This document shows, piece by piece, positions 21,984 to 33,059 of a stretch of DNA of 64,000 nt. Below the pieces are notes generated by a model. The model did no database searches. It was not told the origin of the DNA and saw only the letters and a list, made by a program, of their open reading frames with translations. This DNA comes from Stenogyne calaminthoides (Eukaryota > Streptophyta > Magnoliopsida > Lamiales > Lamiaceae). Every line of letters begins with the position of its first letter. Within the stretch, counting starts at the first letter, position 1. Both the position numbers and the translations under genes were made by a program. The stretch is from NCBI GenBank assembly GCA_037126765.1, contig JBBCBC010000025.1, positions 16,424,175 through 16,488,174 of the forward strand, written 5' to 3'.

Positions 21984-24731
21984 TCATTGATCCTGAGGAA
22001 TGTTGAATATCCGGTATAGCTTCCATTTGACATCATTGATCTGATGAGGATCAGTTATGCGAGCTTTGTTCAGGATGTCAAAATAGAACCTTTGAAATGC
22101 CAGTCTGTCAAATGAGCCATCTGCCTTCTTTGAGTAGTCCATCACGTCATACTCTTGACGAGATATTCTCACATTGATTACTATGACCTCATTTTCCAGA
22201 TATTTCAGAAAATCTGGGTGCTTGTTCTCCAACCAGTCTGAGTGGCTGGTACAGGTTTTGATGTTCCAGCACCCGTAGCTAACTTTCTTGCCTTTGACTT
22301 CTCCATCTTCCCAGAAATTTCACTAGCAAACATATCCAGATGGTCTAGTCTCTGGCCACAGGATTCAACTGTCTGAATCAGTTCTTCTGTTGTTCTGATA
22401 AAGTCAGTTGGTTTCTCAACCTGTCCTTCCCCCTTTTTGGTTTGATCAAAAAGAGCATTGAGGTGGGAAGTCAGAGATACAAAGCTGACTGATATGACCT
22501 TGTTAAGATCTTCAACAGATAAACCTTGAGCTTGAGTAGATAGATTTTGAATCTTTGAGATCAGCTCAGTCTTGACAGATTCAACGGTAGTAGAGAGGGT
22601 AAGAATGAGTTTATCAAGTTTTTCTTCAGTCATTTCAAGCTTTTCTGTGACCATCAGAAGAGAAACTTGTTGTTGATCAACATGAACTAACTTGTCGTCA
22701 ACTGTCTTCTTAAATTCAGCAGTCAGGTTGGTCACGGTTTGAGAGAACTGATCTTTGATTGCTTCAATCTGGGAAATAGCCAATTCCCGTTGATCCGTTA
22801 TAACTTTGAGGCTAATTTGCCTCTGATCAACTATTGTGTTGCTAAGTTCATTAGCCAACACTCCCTCAACTTCTTCTTTCAAAAGATCTTTAAAATAAGA
22901 TCCGATCTCCTGAAGTTGATCAGTGGTGATGTGTGTTGCAGGAATATTTTGCATCACCTGATCATTTCCACAAATATTTGAGCCTCCGGTGGTGGTCATG
23001 AATCTATGACACCGGTTCCACTATCATCGGCCCACATCCTTCACATCCTTCATAGGATCATCTTCCTTAGGAGTTTCTTGGCCGATCTCGATTCAACTTG
23101 TTCAATTATTCCCAGCTTTCTGTGGATCAGAGCTTTGATCGCTTCAGCAGTTATTAGTTCAGCTGGTGATCCTACCTGAGCAGATTTCTTCATGTCGAAA
23201 TCAAAATCTGTGAATGCATCAGCACCTCCCATCTGTTCAATAATGATCATGAAATCTGAGAAGTTCTTCAAACGGAGATCTTTCCAGGTGAGGATCTCCA
23301 TTACTTCTTCCCGAATAACAGGATGGGCTTCCAACTCTGGATACAACTCATCAATATCGCGTTCAATTCTCATTCTGACCATTTTCCCGGTGATGATCTT
23401 GGATGATCTGGACTCAAAAATCACCTGTTCAGATTGACCAGGTTCCGATTGATGAGATGTAGAGGGTTCTGGTGGCGTCTGAGTAGCTGGATGTTGGCTG
23501 ATTGGCTGAATCTGCAGAGGTTCTGCTGTAGCAGCAAGTGCGTCTGGTTCTGCAGCAGGTGATCTTACTGGTTCGCGAACTGGTGAACTTTCAGGTTCGC
23601 GAGCAGGTGAAGGAGAAGGAGAGATATGCTCAGCAGCTAGAAGTCTGAGTGGTGAATTAACGCGAGATTGAGGTGAAGAATTAAATTGTTCTGGCGAGCT
23701 CTCAACTTGAGAAGCCTACCTATCTGATGTTTCAGCAGATCTCTGCTGCGCATTAGGTTGATCTGGCACTCCTTCTTCATCTGACTCGTCTTCCAGAAAA
23801 AGAGTCATGACGGCCTGTTTTACCTTCTTTGGCCTCTTCTCCTGAGCCTTTACCAGTTTTCTCTTCTTCTTTTGAGGAGCATCAGTTGCAGATGTAGCTG
23901 CCTCCTTGTTTTTCCCTTTCTTAGTCTTGGGGGGGGGGTGGGCCGCATATCATCATCTGATGGCTCATAGATGACAGTTGTGGTTGAGAGAAAAGCCTTG
24001 TAGGACTTCAGTCCGTTCTGATCCCATTCAACATTGAGCATCTTGTCCTTCAGAATGACTGCAACTTTGTTGAGATTGCTGATTCTCTTCTTCAGATAGA
24101 CTTGTCTCTATTCACTAACTCCAAACTTGTCATGTTCTTGGAGAAGAATAGCCTTCAGAAAACCATGCCAATTAATATTTTTGGCTCCATTGATAATAGC
24201 AGCCATACTATACATTTTTACAGTTGTTAATCCATCTGGGCTGAACGAGATACCCATGATTGTTTTTGACAGAATGTCAAACTACAGACGGTATTTCCTT
24301 TTCAACATAGGCCTGACAAAGCCTACGGTCTGGTGTTTATCAGCCTCTCTTAAGAGTTCATTCCTGATCAGTTCGTCTTCATTCTCCCTGTAGTCAGCAG
24401 GAGAGATTTTTCCTTTGGGCAGGTTGAACAGTCGAGATATATCATCATTTGTAAGTCTGATCTCCTCTCCATTTACTGAAGATATCAGTTCGTGTCCAGG
24501 ATTCTCCTCGTAAACCTTCAAATTCCTCAAGAATTCTAGTGCTTCATACTGCATTACTGGATTGCAGTGAGTAGCACAGTATTTTTCGAGACCACCCTTC
24601 CTCAGAATTTGTTCCACCTCCATTGATTCCGGATCCCGTGTAACACCAAATCTTACAAATTTGTTTTCAACAATTTTGGTTGCCAAATCCGCATAGTTAC
24701 ACATAATTTTGCCCATTCCGTGAGTAGCCAT
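21984..24731 (-). pseudogene. ORF3 of element B, frame broken
   Basis: The first 149 codons (24731-24282) carry LEFLRNLKVYEENPGHELIS and RLTNDDISRLFNLPKGKISP, which line up in pattern with the EFYANL and INIFLKT motifs of A's ORF3 and with C's ORF3. The middle part (about 23940-23760) has two basic clusters, KKKRKLVK and KRPKKVK, typical of a bipartite nuclear localisation signal, next to Ser/Pro/Glu-rich sequence. Then comes a folded stretch (23424-23050), a long coiled coil (22999-22205, rich in QREL, LDKLILTL, EKLEMTEEKLDKL) and a C-terminal piece (22232-21984). Frame is lost at several places, one of them a G10 run at 23930-23939. No signal peptide or membrane helix is seen. Its role is unknown. 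Confidence 0.7.
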
Positions 24732-25664
24732 CTACAATAAGATAGATTTGATTAAAATTTGTGCATAACTATAAAGATATCACATATTGATTATCAGACC
24801 TATTCTCAGATCTAGTAATCGATGAATACATACGGATATCAAGAAATGATAAGGCATAACACAGGATAACATAAATAGACGTAATCTATATGATCAATGG
24901 ATTTTAGGAAAGTAATTCATCAAATAACCAGAAATTACCAGATTCTGCTTTTCGATTTTGAAACAGGTTGAATCGTAAGAACACTTTGAATCGCAGAAAG
25001 ATAATTGTGAGTTTGCAGAAAAATAAATCGCAAGAATTTAGAGAAAAGTACTTTGGTAGGGTTTTGATGAAGCTTATAAAAAGAAGGAGGGAAAATCGAG
25101 ACTAGAAGATCAAACGTTTGAAACGGATAAACGATCCAGATTGAGCGGTTTTGATCGTGTGGTCAGGATATGCACGCACGATTACCTTTTGGATTTAAAA
25201 ACACATTTAGTAGCATTTAATACATATACCCCACGTCCGCATTAAATAATTTGTAGGGTATGCATCACAAAAGTATGTGTATAGCAAAGGCAAATATTAT
25301 CAGATAATTTCAGATATGTAAACAGTAAACAAGGAAACAAAATTGCGTATCTGGTTGACTGATATTGTAATCAGTCAATACCACTTGAAGTCTGTCTGTA
25401 CCACTTGTTGATCTTAGTTTTCTGCCTAATCCTTATAATTTCCCAACTGTCCCTTTTAACTGATCTGTTCCACTTTGCGTCTGATATTCCCTTTTCTGAT
25501 CCTTCCTGATCAGTTGAAGTTCCCCCTTCAACTGTTATTTCTGATTACTTATTGACTGATTTATTTGATTTGTTGAGGTATCATACTCAATTGATCTTTC
25601 TCATCTGATCAGTCTCTTATCTAATCAGATTTCAGTTGACCTAATCTGATTCTACTCAAACAAG
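24732..25664. other. Spacer upstream of ORF3 in element B
   Basis: Non-coding on both strands as far as I can see. It is rich in CTGATC/GATCAG motifs that also run through the LTR of this element. Confidence 0.5.
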
Positions 25665-25914
25665 TCAATTCTTGGAATAAGTGTTACCGCCAAAACTTAG
25701 TCTTGGAAAATCGGAGATTCGTCTCGATTCCCTAAGTCGGCAAGATTTGGCATTCGTAATAATAGTCTGGATACTTTGGGATATCAATCGTCGTAAGCTT
25801 ATCCAATCATCAATCGCATGTTTCCTACGTGCTGTCCTTGTGGTACAGATTTCTCTTAAGGGTCTTGAGAAATTAAATTTGCACCTATACCCCTGCTTTT
25901 CTTCTATAAAAGGA

Positions 25915-25923
25915 TCTGGAGTT
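25915..25923 (+). promoter_or_regulatory. TATA box of the opposite-strand unit in element B
   Basis: TATAAAAGG, preceded by a pyrimidine-rich CCCCTGCTTTTCTTC and followed about 30 bp later by GGCAAACAACACAACATAAA, a sequence typical of a plant transcription start and leader. It faces the plus strand, against the direction of the retrotransposon. Confidence 0.6.
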
Positions 25924-26031
25924 TTAGGCAAACAACACAACATAAACATTCATCTTCTTTATTTAACTTATACTCCATGTTTTCCGATGAACCCTTATTT
26001 CCGGTGAAACTTCACCTTTAACCCTTTTCAA

Positions 26032-26430
26032 ATGAATTCAGCTTCTCCAATCAACCCTGTGCGTCCCTTATTACTGCTTTCGTCGTCATCGAAGATTACA
26101 CATACAGTTATTTCCAAGCTTCTCTACCACCGAGACGGCGGATCTGCTATAGCAAATGAGAAGTCCCTTCTCCTAACCGTATGCACCTTGTGTGCCTATC
26201 GAGATGACGAAATTAGCATCAACAGACTCAGTTTGATACAAAACATGAGTTTGGTATCCGATCTTGATCAGATAACAGCTGATCATCGTATATCAAACTC
26301 AATATTTGCATGCGACACTTGTGGCCATATGGTCTTTGGACCACATCTTTGGCACTTTGACTTTAGGACTAGGGGCTCCTGGCTTAGAAATCCTTCAATG
26401 CCGCTCTCGCTCCTCACTCCGAAGCTCTGA
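26032..26430 (+). CDS. Opposite-strand ORF within element B, 132 aa, possible zinc-binding protein
   Basis: I do not recognise this protein. It lies between pol and ORF3 but on the other strand, 110 bp after a TATA box (25915) and upstream of plant-type poly(A) signals (26594-26646). The start is ATG in a favourable context (AAATGAA); two very short upstream frames begin at 25978 and 25989. The protein has a Leu/Ser stretch near residues 13-20, and two CxxC pairs (Cys51/Cys54 in CTLC, Cys94/Cys97 in CDTCGH, with His99) that could hold a zinc ion. The C-terminus is aromatic, then basic. Elements A and C have no equivalent in this position. Some plant LTR elements carry extra ORFs, a few antisense to gag-pol; this would be such a case or a captured gene. 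The zinc-ribbon idea is inference from spacing only, and the frame could be chance. Confidence 0.5.
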   Translation: MNSASPINPVRPLLLLSSSSKITHTVISKLLYHRDGGSAIANEKSLLLTVCTLCAYRDDEISINRLSLIQNMSLVSDLDQITADHRISNSIFACDTCGHMVFGPHLWHFDFRTRGSWLRNPSMPLSLLTPKL

Positions 26431-26593
26431 GGGTGGCTTTAGGATTATTTCAAAGCCTCTCACACCCCTTTTAGGGTTAAGTGGGGGAAAATGGGAGCAT
26501 CAGGCTTTAAAATCTTTAAAGCCTCTCTCCCCCCTTCTAAGGTTAGGCTTAGGGTTTTCGGTTTATGGTTTATGTACTGACCTCCGAGTCCTT

Positions 26594-26646
26594 TTGTACT
26601 TGTAACTTGTAATGTAAATCTGACCTCCGGGTCTTTATCAATGAAA
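26594..26646 (+). terminator. Poly(A) signal region of the opposite-strand unit
   Basis: UGUA-type far-upstream elements (TTGTACTTGTAACTTGTAAT) are followed by AATGAAA at 26640-26646 and a T-rich run ending near 26685, the usual plant order. Two near-identical GACCTCCGRGTC segments (26580, 26622) bracket the first part. Confidence 0.5.
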
Positions 26647-26699
26647 ATTTATATTATTCCATTGTTGTGTATTTTCTGTTTCCTTATGCGATTGAAGCT

Positions 26700-26901
26700 T
26701 TAATCTTATGTAACTTGCTTGTTGAACATTAGCTTAATCGACTTACAAAGTATGAAACAACCAAACTGATCAGTTCCTTTAATCTGATAATTCTTTAATC
26801 TGATCAGTTCCTTTAATCTGATAATGCCTTCTCATATCAGTTTCTTGACTGATCTTCTGATCAGTTGAGATACTTAACTCAACTGATTCCTCTTAACCTG
26901 G
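26700..26901. other. Spacer downstream of pol in element B
   Basis: About 200 bp between pol and the opposite-strand unit. TCTGATAATTCYTTAATCTGATCAGTTCC-like segments are tandemly repeated (26764-26830). No coding signal. Confidence 0.5.
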
Positions 26902-28503
26902 TTAGTCTCTTAACCAGCTGGTTCTGGAGATCAGTCCACCAAACATTTCTGGCGCATTTTCTCCAAGATCCAGAAGCCCTAGCTCATTGCATAAATCTCT
27001 GAATCTGATCTCAGCTAGTGGCTTGGTTAAAATATCAGCTTTCTGTTTATCAGTATGGATTTTTTCCATTATGATATTCTTCTTTTCAACATGATCTCTT
27101 ATAAAATGGTGTCTGGCATCCACATGCTTGCATCTTGTATGTAGAACAGGATTCTGAGTGATTGCAATAACACTATTACTGTCACAGAATATATGTATGT
27201 TCTTAGCTACAATGTTATAATCCCTCAGCTGCTGACTAAGCCAGAGCAGTTGGGAGCAACAGCTTCCTGCAGCCATATATCCTGCTTCAGTAGTAGATGT
27301 TGCAACTGATGTCTGCTTCTTTGAAAACCACGAGATCAGTTTACTACCTAAAAACTGACATGTACCTGAGGTTGACTTCTTGTCAATTCTGCAACCTCCG
27401 TAATCAGAATCAGAATACCCACTAAGCTCTAGATTATCATCTGATGGGTAAAATAAACCAAGGTTTACTGTCCCCTTCAGATACTTAAGAATCCGCTTAG
27501 CTACTTCCAGGTGGCTTTGCATTGGATTTGCCTGAAATCTGGCACATACACCTACTGCAAAAGTGATATCTGGTCTGCTGACAGTCAGGTATAGTAAAGA
27601 TCCAATGAGAGCCCTATATTCTTTCTGATTAGTTTTCTGACCATTCTCATCTGGATCCATCTTGAATTCAGTCATCATAGGAATTCTGGCTTCCTTACAG
27701 TTTTGAACTCCAAACTTAGCCAATAAACTCCTAGTGTACTTCGCCTGGCAGATGAATATCCCTTCTGTACTTTGCTTAACTTGTAAACCCAGAAAGTAAC
27801 TCATCTGACCCATCATGGACATCTCGAACTTCCCTTGCATCAGCTTGCTGAATTTTTCACATAAACTCTTGTTGGGAGATCCGAAGATGATGTCATCCAC
27901 ATAAATCTGAACCATCAGAATATCTTCTCCATCTTCTATTCTGAATAAGGTTCTGTCCACTATTCCTTTAGTGAAACCACTGTCTATCAAGAACTGAGAG
28001 AGTGTATCATACTAAGCTCGAGGAGCTTGTTTCAGGCCATAAAGAGCTTTTCTTAAACTATACACCTAGTCGCCTTTTTCAAAGCCTGGAGGTTGTTCAA
28101 CATAAACTTCCTCAGCTAGTACCCCATTTAAGAATGCACTCTTTACATCCATCTGATACACAATAAACCCTCTGTGGACAACATATGCCAAAAACTGCCG
28201 AATGGCTTCCAGGCGAGCGACTGGTGCAAAGGTCTCATCATAATCAATTCCTTCTGATTGTGAATACCCCTTAGCAACAAGTCTTGCCTTATTTCTGGTT
28301 ATGACATTATTCTCATCTATGTTGTTCTTGAATACCCACTTTGTGCCAATCACGTCTTGATGGGTTGGTCTGTCCACCAGTTTCCAAACCTGATTCCTTT
28401 CAAACTGTTCCAGTTCTTCTTGCATGGCTAGAATCCAGTTTGCATCTTGTAGAGCTTCTTCTACTTCAGTTGGTTCCTTCAAAGACAGATAACAACAATA
28501 CAT
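26902..28503 (-). pseudogene. Reverse transcriptase and RNase H of element B
   Basis: From the N-terminus: EQFERNQVWKLVDRP, GTKWVFKN, KARLVAKGYSQSEGIDYDE, QMDVKSAFLNG, VYVEQPPGFE (28503-28066). After two in-frame stops at 28066-28068 and 28012-28014 (both at W codons, TGG to TAG) come QIYVDDIIFGS with an intact YVDD catalytic box, YFLGLQVKQ, GSLLYLTVSRPDI, then RNase H: YSDSDYGGCRIDKKSTSG, SKKQTSVATSTTEAGYMAAG, FCDSNSVIAIT, HTRCKHVDARHHFIRD, KADILTKPL (to 26902). Apart from the stops the domains are complete and of normal length. It makes and processes the DNA copy inside the virus-like particle; this copy cannot do so because of the stops. Confidence 0.92.
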
Positions 28504-28880
28504 GGCACTTTCACCAATCTGATGTCTAGTTTTGACTCTATCAGATGTGTCTCCGATGATCAGATCAGTTGGATGACTGGTTACCCAGGTCCTTCTTTTC
28601 TGATTTACATCAGTTTGGAGAACATCATCCTCTTCTGATAGTAGTTAATTACTAGTGATTGAGAGTGGTGCAGAATTATGATCCACTTGACATGGGCAAG
28701 TCTCAGCTGATGTTGGACTCATCATGTGCTGATGTCTGTCCGTAGGAACTTCAGGTGTTCCCCCTGAACCAGATGGTTCAGTTGATACTGTCTCAGCTGT
28801 ACCAGCTTCTTCATTGACAGTTGTACGTACCTTAAGGTCTGATTGACCTGGTGAATCAGCAAGATCTGGAATATACATTG

Positions 28881-29960
28881 TTACGTGTTCTGATCCTTTT
28901 CTTTGATACTTAGCTGATCCATTTTATGTGCATCAGGTACCGGTTGAACTGGTACTTCTTGTTCTGAGGCAGATTTCTCTTGTTCAGAAGATGTCTCATC
29001 AAAGACCACATGAGGTGTTTCTTCCACAACTAGGGTTCGCCTGTTGTAAACCCTGAAAGCCTTGCTGGATGAGGAATATCTTAAGAATATACCCTCATCT
29101 GACTTTGCCTCAAACGTCTTCAACTAACTCTTCCCATTATTGTGTATGAAACACTTGCACCCAAAAACATGGAAGTAAGAAACACGAGATTTTCTGCCCT
29201 TCCACAGTTCATAGGGTGTTTTGTAGTGAGCCTTAGTTAGAGAGCATCTGTTCTGAGTGTGGCATGCAGTATTGATGGCTTCTGCCCAGAAACGGCTTGG
29301 TGTTGCATATTCAACTAACATAGTGCGAGCAGCTTCTTTGAGTGTTCTGTTTCCCCGTTCTGGTACACCATTCTGTTGTGGCGTTCTTGCAGCTGATGTC
29401 TCATACTATATACCAAACTTAGTGCAAAAATCAGTAATAAAAGAGTTCAGAAATTCTATACCTTTATCTGATCTGATTTTCACTATACTAACACCCTTTT
29501 CGTTTTGTAGTTTCTTGTGCAGCTCAGGTATCTTTGTTGTTGTCTCATTTTTCTTATACAAGAATACAACCCAGGTAAACTTGGAATAATCATCCACGAT
29601 TACCAAAGTGTATTTACGTCCGCTGAGACTGACTGGTGTAACTGGTCCAAATAAGTCCATATGGAGCAGCTGCAATACTCTGCTGGATGCTGGTCCAGGG
29701 ATTCCCTTGAATGAGGCTTTAACCTGTTTTCCCTTCTGACATGAGACACATGTATGATCCTTAGAGAATACCTCATTCGGAAGTCCCTCAACCAAAGACA
29801 TCCTTGCTATCTTGTTAAGAGTTTTAAAGTTCAGATGACTCATTCTTTTGTGCCAGAGCCAACTGCTACTTTTGGAACTCTTAACAATCAGGCATGCATT
29901 TCTTGGACAACTGTTCCAATCTGCTATATAAATCGTACCTTTCCTTGAACCAGTTAACAA
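28881..29960 (-). pseudogene. Integrase of element B
   Basis: The GAG-pre-integrase zinc region reads WHKRMSHLNFKTLNK with CVSCQKGKQ (HHCC pattern). The catalytic core follows: HMDLFGPVTP, YTLVIVDDYSKFTWVVFL, IRSDKGIEFLN, then TPQQNGVPERGNRTL in the next segment. The C-terminal part reads FWAEAINTACHTQNR, SYFHVFGCKCFIHNNG and DEGIFLRYSSSSKAFRVYN. In-frame TAG stops at 29406-29408 and 29124-29126 each fit a former CAG codon by comparison with element C (HNNGKDQLKTF there). The enzyme inserts the DNA copy into the chromosome. Flanked upstream by protease and downstream by the linker to RT (28645-28880). Confidence 0.9.
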
Positions 29961-30295
29961 GATCTGTTGAATAGCTCGATTCTTGATAGTACACTGATCA
30001 GTCGAGAACTCAACACTGAATCGTTGTCGCAGAATTGTGAAATTGATAATAGGTTATGCTTTAAGCCTTCGACATACGAGACTCCAGTAACCTGTACATC
30101 ATCATTCTCTAAGGTTCCAAATCCTCTGGTAAAACCAAAGTTATCATCACCAAAGAGTACACGTGAGCCTTCTTGTTCTGTATAAGAGCTAAGGAGATGT
30201 TTGCTTCCAGTCATATGCCTTGAGCATCTACTATCGATGTACCAGATAGTTGCTTGTACATCTCCTTTGTTGGCCAAACCCACGCGAACCTGCAA
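29954..30295 (-). pseudogene. Protease of element B, active-site triplet changed
   Basis: WYIDSRCSRHMTGSKHLLSS corresponds to the WYxDSGCSRHMTG signature of copia aspartic proteases. The catalytic Asp-Ser-Gly reads Asp-Ser-Arg here. Downstream motifs VSYVEGLKHNLLSISQFCD lead into the integrase region. Activity would be lost if this residue is real, but the base changes lie at the edge of the patch where CTG/CAG contexts are corrupted, so a sequence error is possible. Confidence 0.8.
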
Positions 30296-30299
30296 TCAA

Positions 30300-32920
30300 C
30301 TCTGGTTTTAGGTACCCTTTTAGGAGTGGGTCCTGAGGGGTTAGAGTTGGTTTTAGGGATCCATACAAACAGGACACTTCTATTGTAATCAGATAGATCA
30401 GAAGGCCTGATTTGTCTCCTATAAACATCTACATAATCATACATCTTTTCATATGCATTCTGATCAGTATGATTATTTGTGCGAGCCTTGGGTGAATCAG
30501 AAGACTTGGGATTTTTCCTTGCAGTTTGTCTTCTTTTAACCCAAATAAGGGCTCAAAAAAAGCGGCGACCCTAGGTTTACGATTGTAAGGGTAGGTACGA
30601 TTGCTACCATTAAAAGATTCATATCTTATTGGCATATCTGGGTTTCAAAGAAGTTTACCCTTGACTTGCTGTTAGGCTTTTTGACTGATTAGGTTTGGAT
30701 CGATTTCCCCTTTAGAGGTTGTCTTTTACGATACCTAATTTCTTTGATCGAAGTTGAGGTTTCTTCAGAAGAACTGGGTTCTTCTGTTGATTCCTCAACT
30801 GATGCTTAATCAGTTGGGGTCCATTTCTGTTCCCTTTCTGATTGGGCACTTGCCTTACTTGTTCAGCAGGTCTCTTTCCCTTATTAGGTACAAATTTTGC
30901 TTTATGTGTATCTATATCAAAAACTCGTTTGATTACACCTTTTTGAAGTGAATCAGACGGGGCTTTTGAGGATATAGAAGGGTTTTCATACCCAATTCCC
31001 TTCTTATTAGTTGTCGTTCGAAAATAGTTGTTCATATCCCGAATCGGTTTTTGAAGATTTCGTGAAAACCTCATATTTTCTTCGTAAACTATCCTCGATT
31101 AATTTCGAGACTCTCATGTAGTCGGAAGAGATCATCAAACTTGGCTTGTAGGATTTTAAAATCACCAAATTTGTTGTTTATTGATAGCTAGTCGTTTCAT
31201 TAATCTGCTTCTCCGATCGGAAGAATTAACTTTCAACTTTTCGGTTCTTGATTATCTTCGAAAGACTTCAGTGATTTTAGTTAAGTTGTTCTACTGACAG
31301 CATTTTCCTTAACAAGCTGAGTATTTTCAATCATTAGCTTATTGTTTTCGGCTTCCACTATCGTATAAGTGTCTACTGCGTTAGAGAGATCATCAAGCAA
31401 TTGCTCGAGAATAGAGCTGCAAGTCAATTTCTCCAAAGAGTGTGCTAATCATAGGCGATGTGGAAACCGAAAAAAGCGAAGGTTTAGAGGTTACCTCAGT
31501 TGGCCTTCCTCCTCCTTAGCCATCGATGCAATTTCATCATCGAAAGAGAATATCGGATCATCGTAGTGGTAGAAATCATCGGCGTTGCTTATCAAAATGA
31601 AAATCTTCTACGGATGAGTAGCACGAATCCTCGGAAAGGCGGATAAGAATCATCAATTTACGATGTATCGGCAACCATGGCTTTCTATCTCTATAGCGTT
31701 GCTCTCTTACATTCGCTCTTCTCTTCACTTTCTTTTGGTGTCGTCCAGCAATCTGCTACCAGTAATGACCTGGTTTCTCCACAGATTGAAACACGCTCCA
31801 TGATCCACGGAACTTCTTCGCGGTTAGTCATTTAAATGCGAGAATCTGTCGGTGACTTACCGTCGATTGTAATCGAAATTTCTTCTCTCGATCTGTTGTC
31901 TCTTCTTTCATCAGACCGATCATCTCTTTTCTTATCTTCTCTACGATCCTTTCTGTGATCATCTCTTTGGTCATCAGATCTGGTCCTTTCTAGAGATCTG
32001 TCAGCTGGCCTCCTATCTCTTCCTCTGTTGTTTTGATAATCTCTGTAAAATCTACGATACTTGCCAAGTTGAATGTTAGATTTTTCAAGTTTTCTGTTAG
32101 CAAAAAGCAATCTGCTTGATTTGGCTTATAATATTTCCAACCCGGTTCAAGAGACTTTTTGAGTTTTCTTTGGTTTGCTTTGAATCTGTTGATTTTGATG
32201 TGGCGGTGTGGGCTTCAAAGAAGCGACTCATCTTCTTCTTCTTTCCCTCTTTCGATCAGATCGAACTCATGGGCTTTAAGACTCAGTAACAGGTTGCTTG
32301 GCTTCATCTTGGCAATATCTTAACAATCCTTTATTACAGTGACTTTCATATCCCACTTCTTAGTCAGAGATCTCAAGATCTTGTAATTTATGTCTTTATC
32401 TGACATCTCTCGTCCAAGTTCCCGAAGCTTGTTAACTGACATGGTGATTCTTCCATCGAGCTCATTGATGGTTTCATTTGGTAACATCTTAAGTTTCTCA
32501 AATTTCACCAGTTCAAACTTTGCGATCACTATCTTTAATCGATCATTTCCTACACACATTTTTCAGAGTAAAGGCGTATCCCACATCTGTTTGGTCGTGT
32601 CTTGAGATACTTTATCTTTTCTCTCGTTATCTTGTCCATGGTCTTCATGATTATGTGCCCGCTATCGTAACGAGTGTACAACTTTCTCTCTTGGCAGATC
32701 CATCGTATGGACTCTTTTCGACAAGACTTCCAACTGCAAAATCTGGATCACCTCCAACAGCTGGGTTGTCATGATAGATGATGATGGGTCCTCGTTCAAG
32801 AACTTCCATCATCCTGCTGCTTATTGATCCCAGATGGTTGCTCATGTATATCGTCCAGTCTGCATACTCATCAATGGAAAATTTAGGCAAATCATGATAC
32901 ATACCCGAAGTATTATCCAT
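30300..32920 (-). pseudogene. gag of element B, many frame breaks
   Basis: The N-terminal matrix-like part (32920-32651) reads PKFSIDEYADWTIYMSNHL, corresponding to the F-VENYDLWRLRMQAHL of element C. The capsid-like UBN2-type part (32559-32320) shows FEKLKMLPNETINELDGRIT and ILRSLTKKWD. An Arg/Asp-rich stretch (32110-31832) precedes where the zinc knuckle should be; only KPGHYW near 31765 remains recognisable. A basic linker (31074-30712) and 30635-30300 lead to protease. Between 30960 and 33060 the sequence is full of TCGA/TCGG where relatives have CTGA/TCAG, and frame is lost repeatedly. It would form the coat of the virus-like particle. Confidence 0.75.
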
Positions 32921-33046
32921 GCCGATCGTGTGTTTGAAAAACGATGAGATTTGAAAAGGTTTTTCAAGATCGGTTCAAGTGACCACAAAGGTTCTTCCTC
33001 AAGAACCGATGATATTCAAAAGCCGATTAGTCCGGAGAACCACCGC

Positions 33047-33059
33047 CTACGATATTACT
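33047..33059 (-). other. Primer-binding site of element B, corrupted
   Basis: The plus strand reads TACGATATTACTT just before the LTR. The same position in element C reads CTCTGATACCACTT, complementary to initiator tRNA-Met. The altered bases are again at CTG and its neighbours. Confidence 0.6.

Noticed and set aside
26306..26605. A second plus-strand frame overlapping the opposite-strand ORF in element B
   Set aside because: It starts inside the 132-codon ORF in another frame and runs into the presumed 3' untranslated part; no motif supports it.
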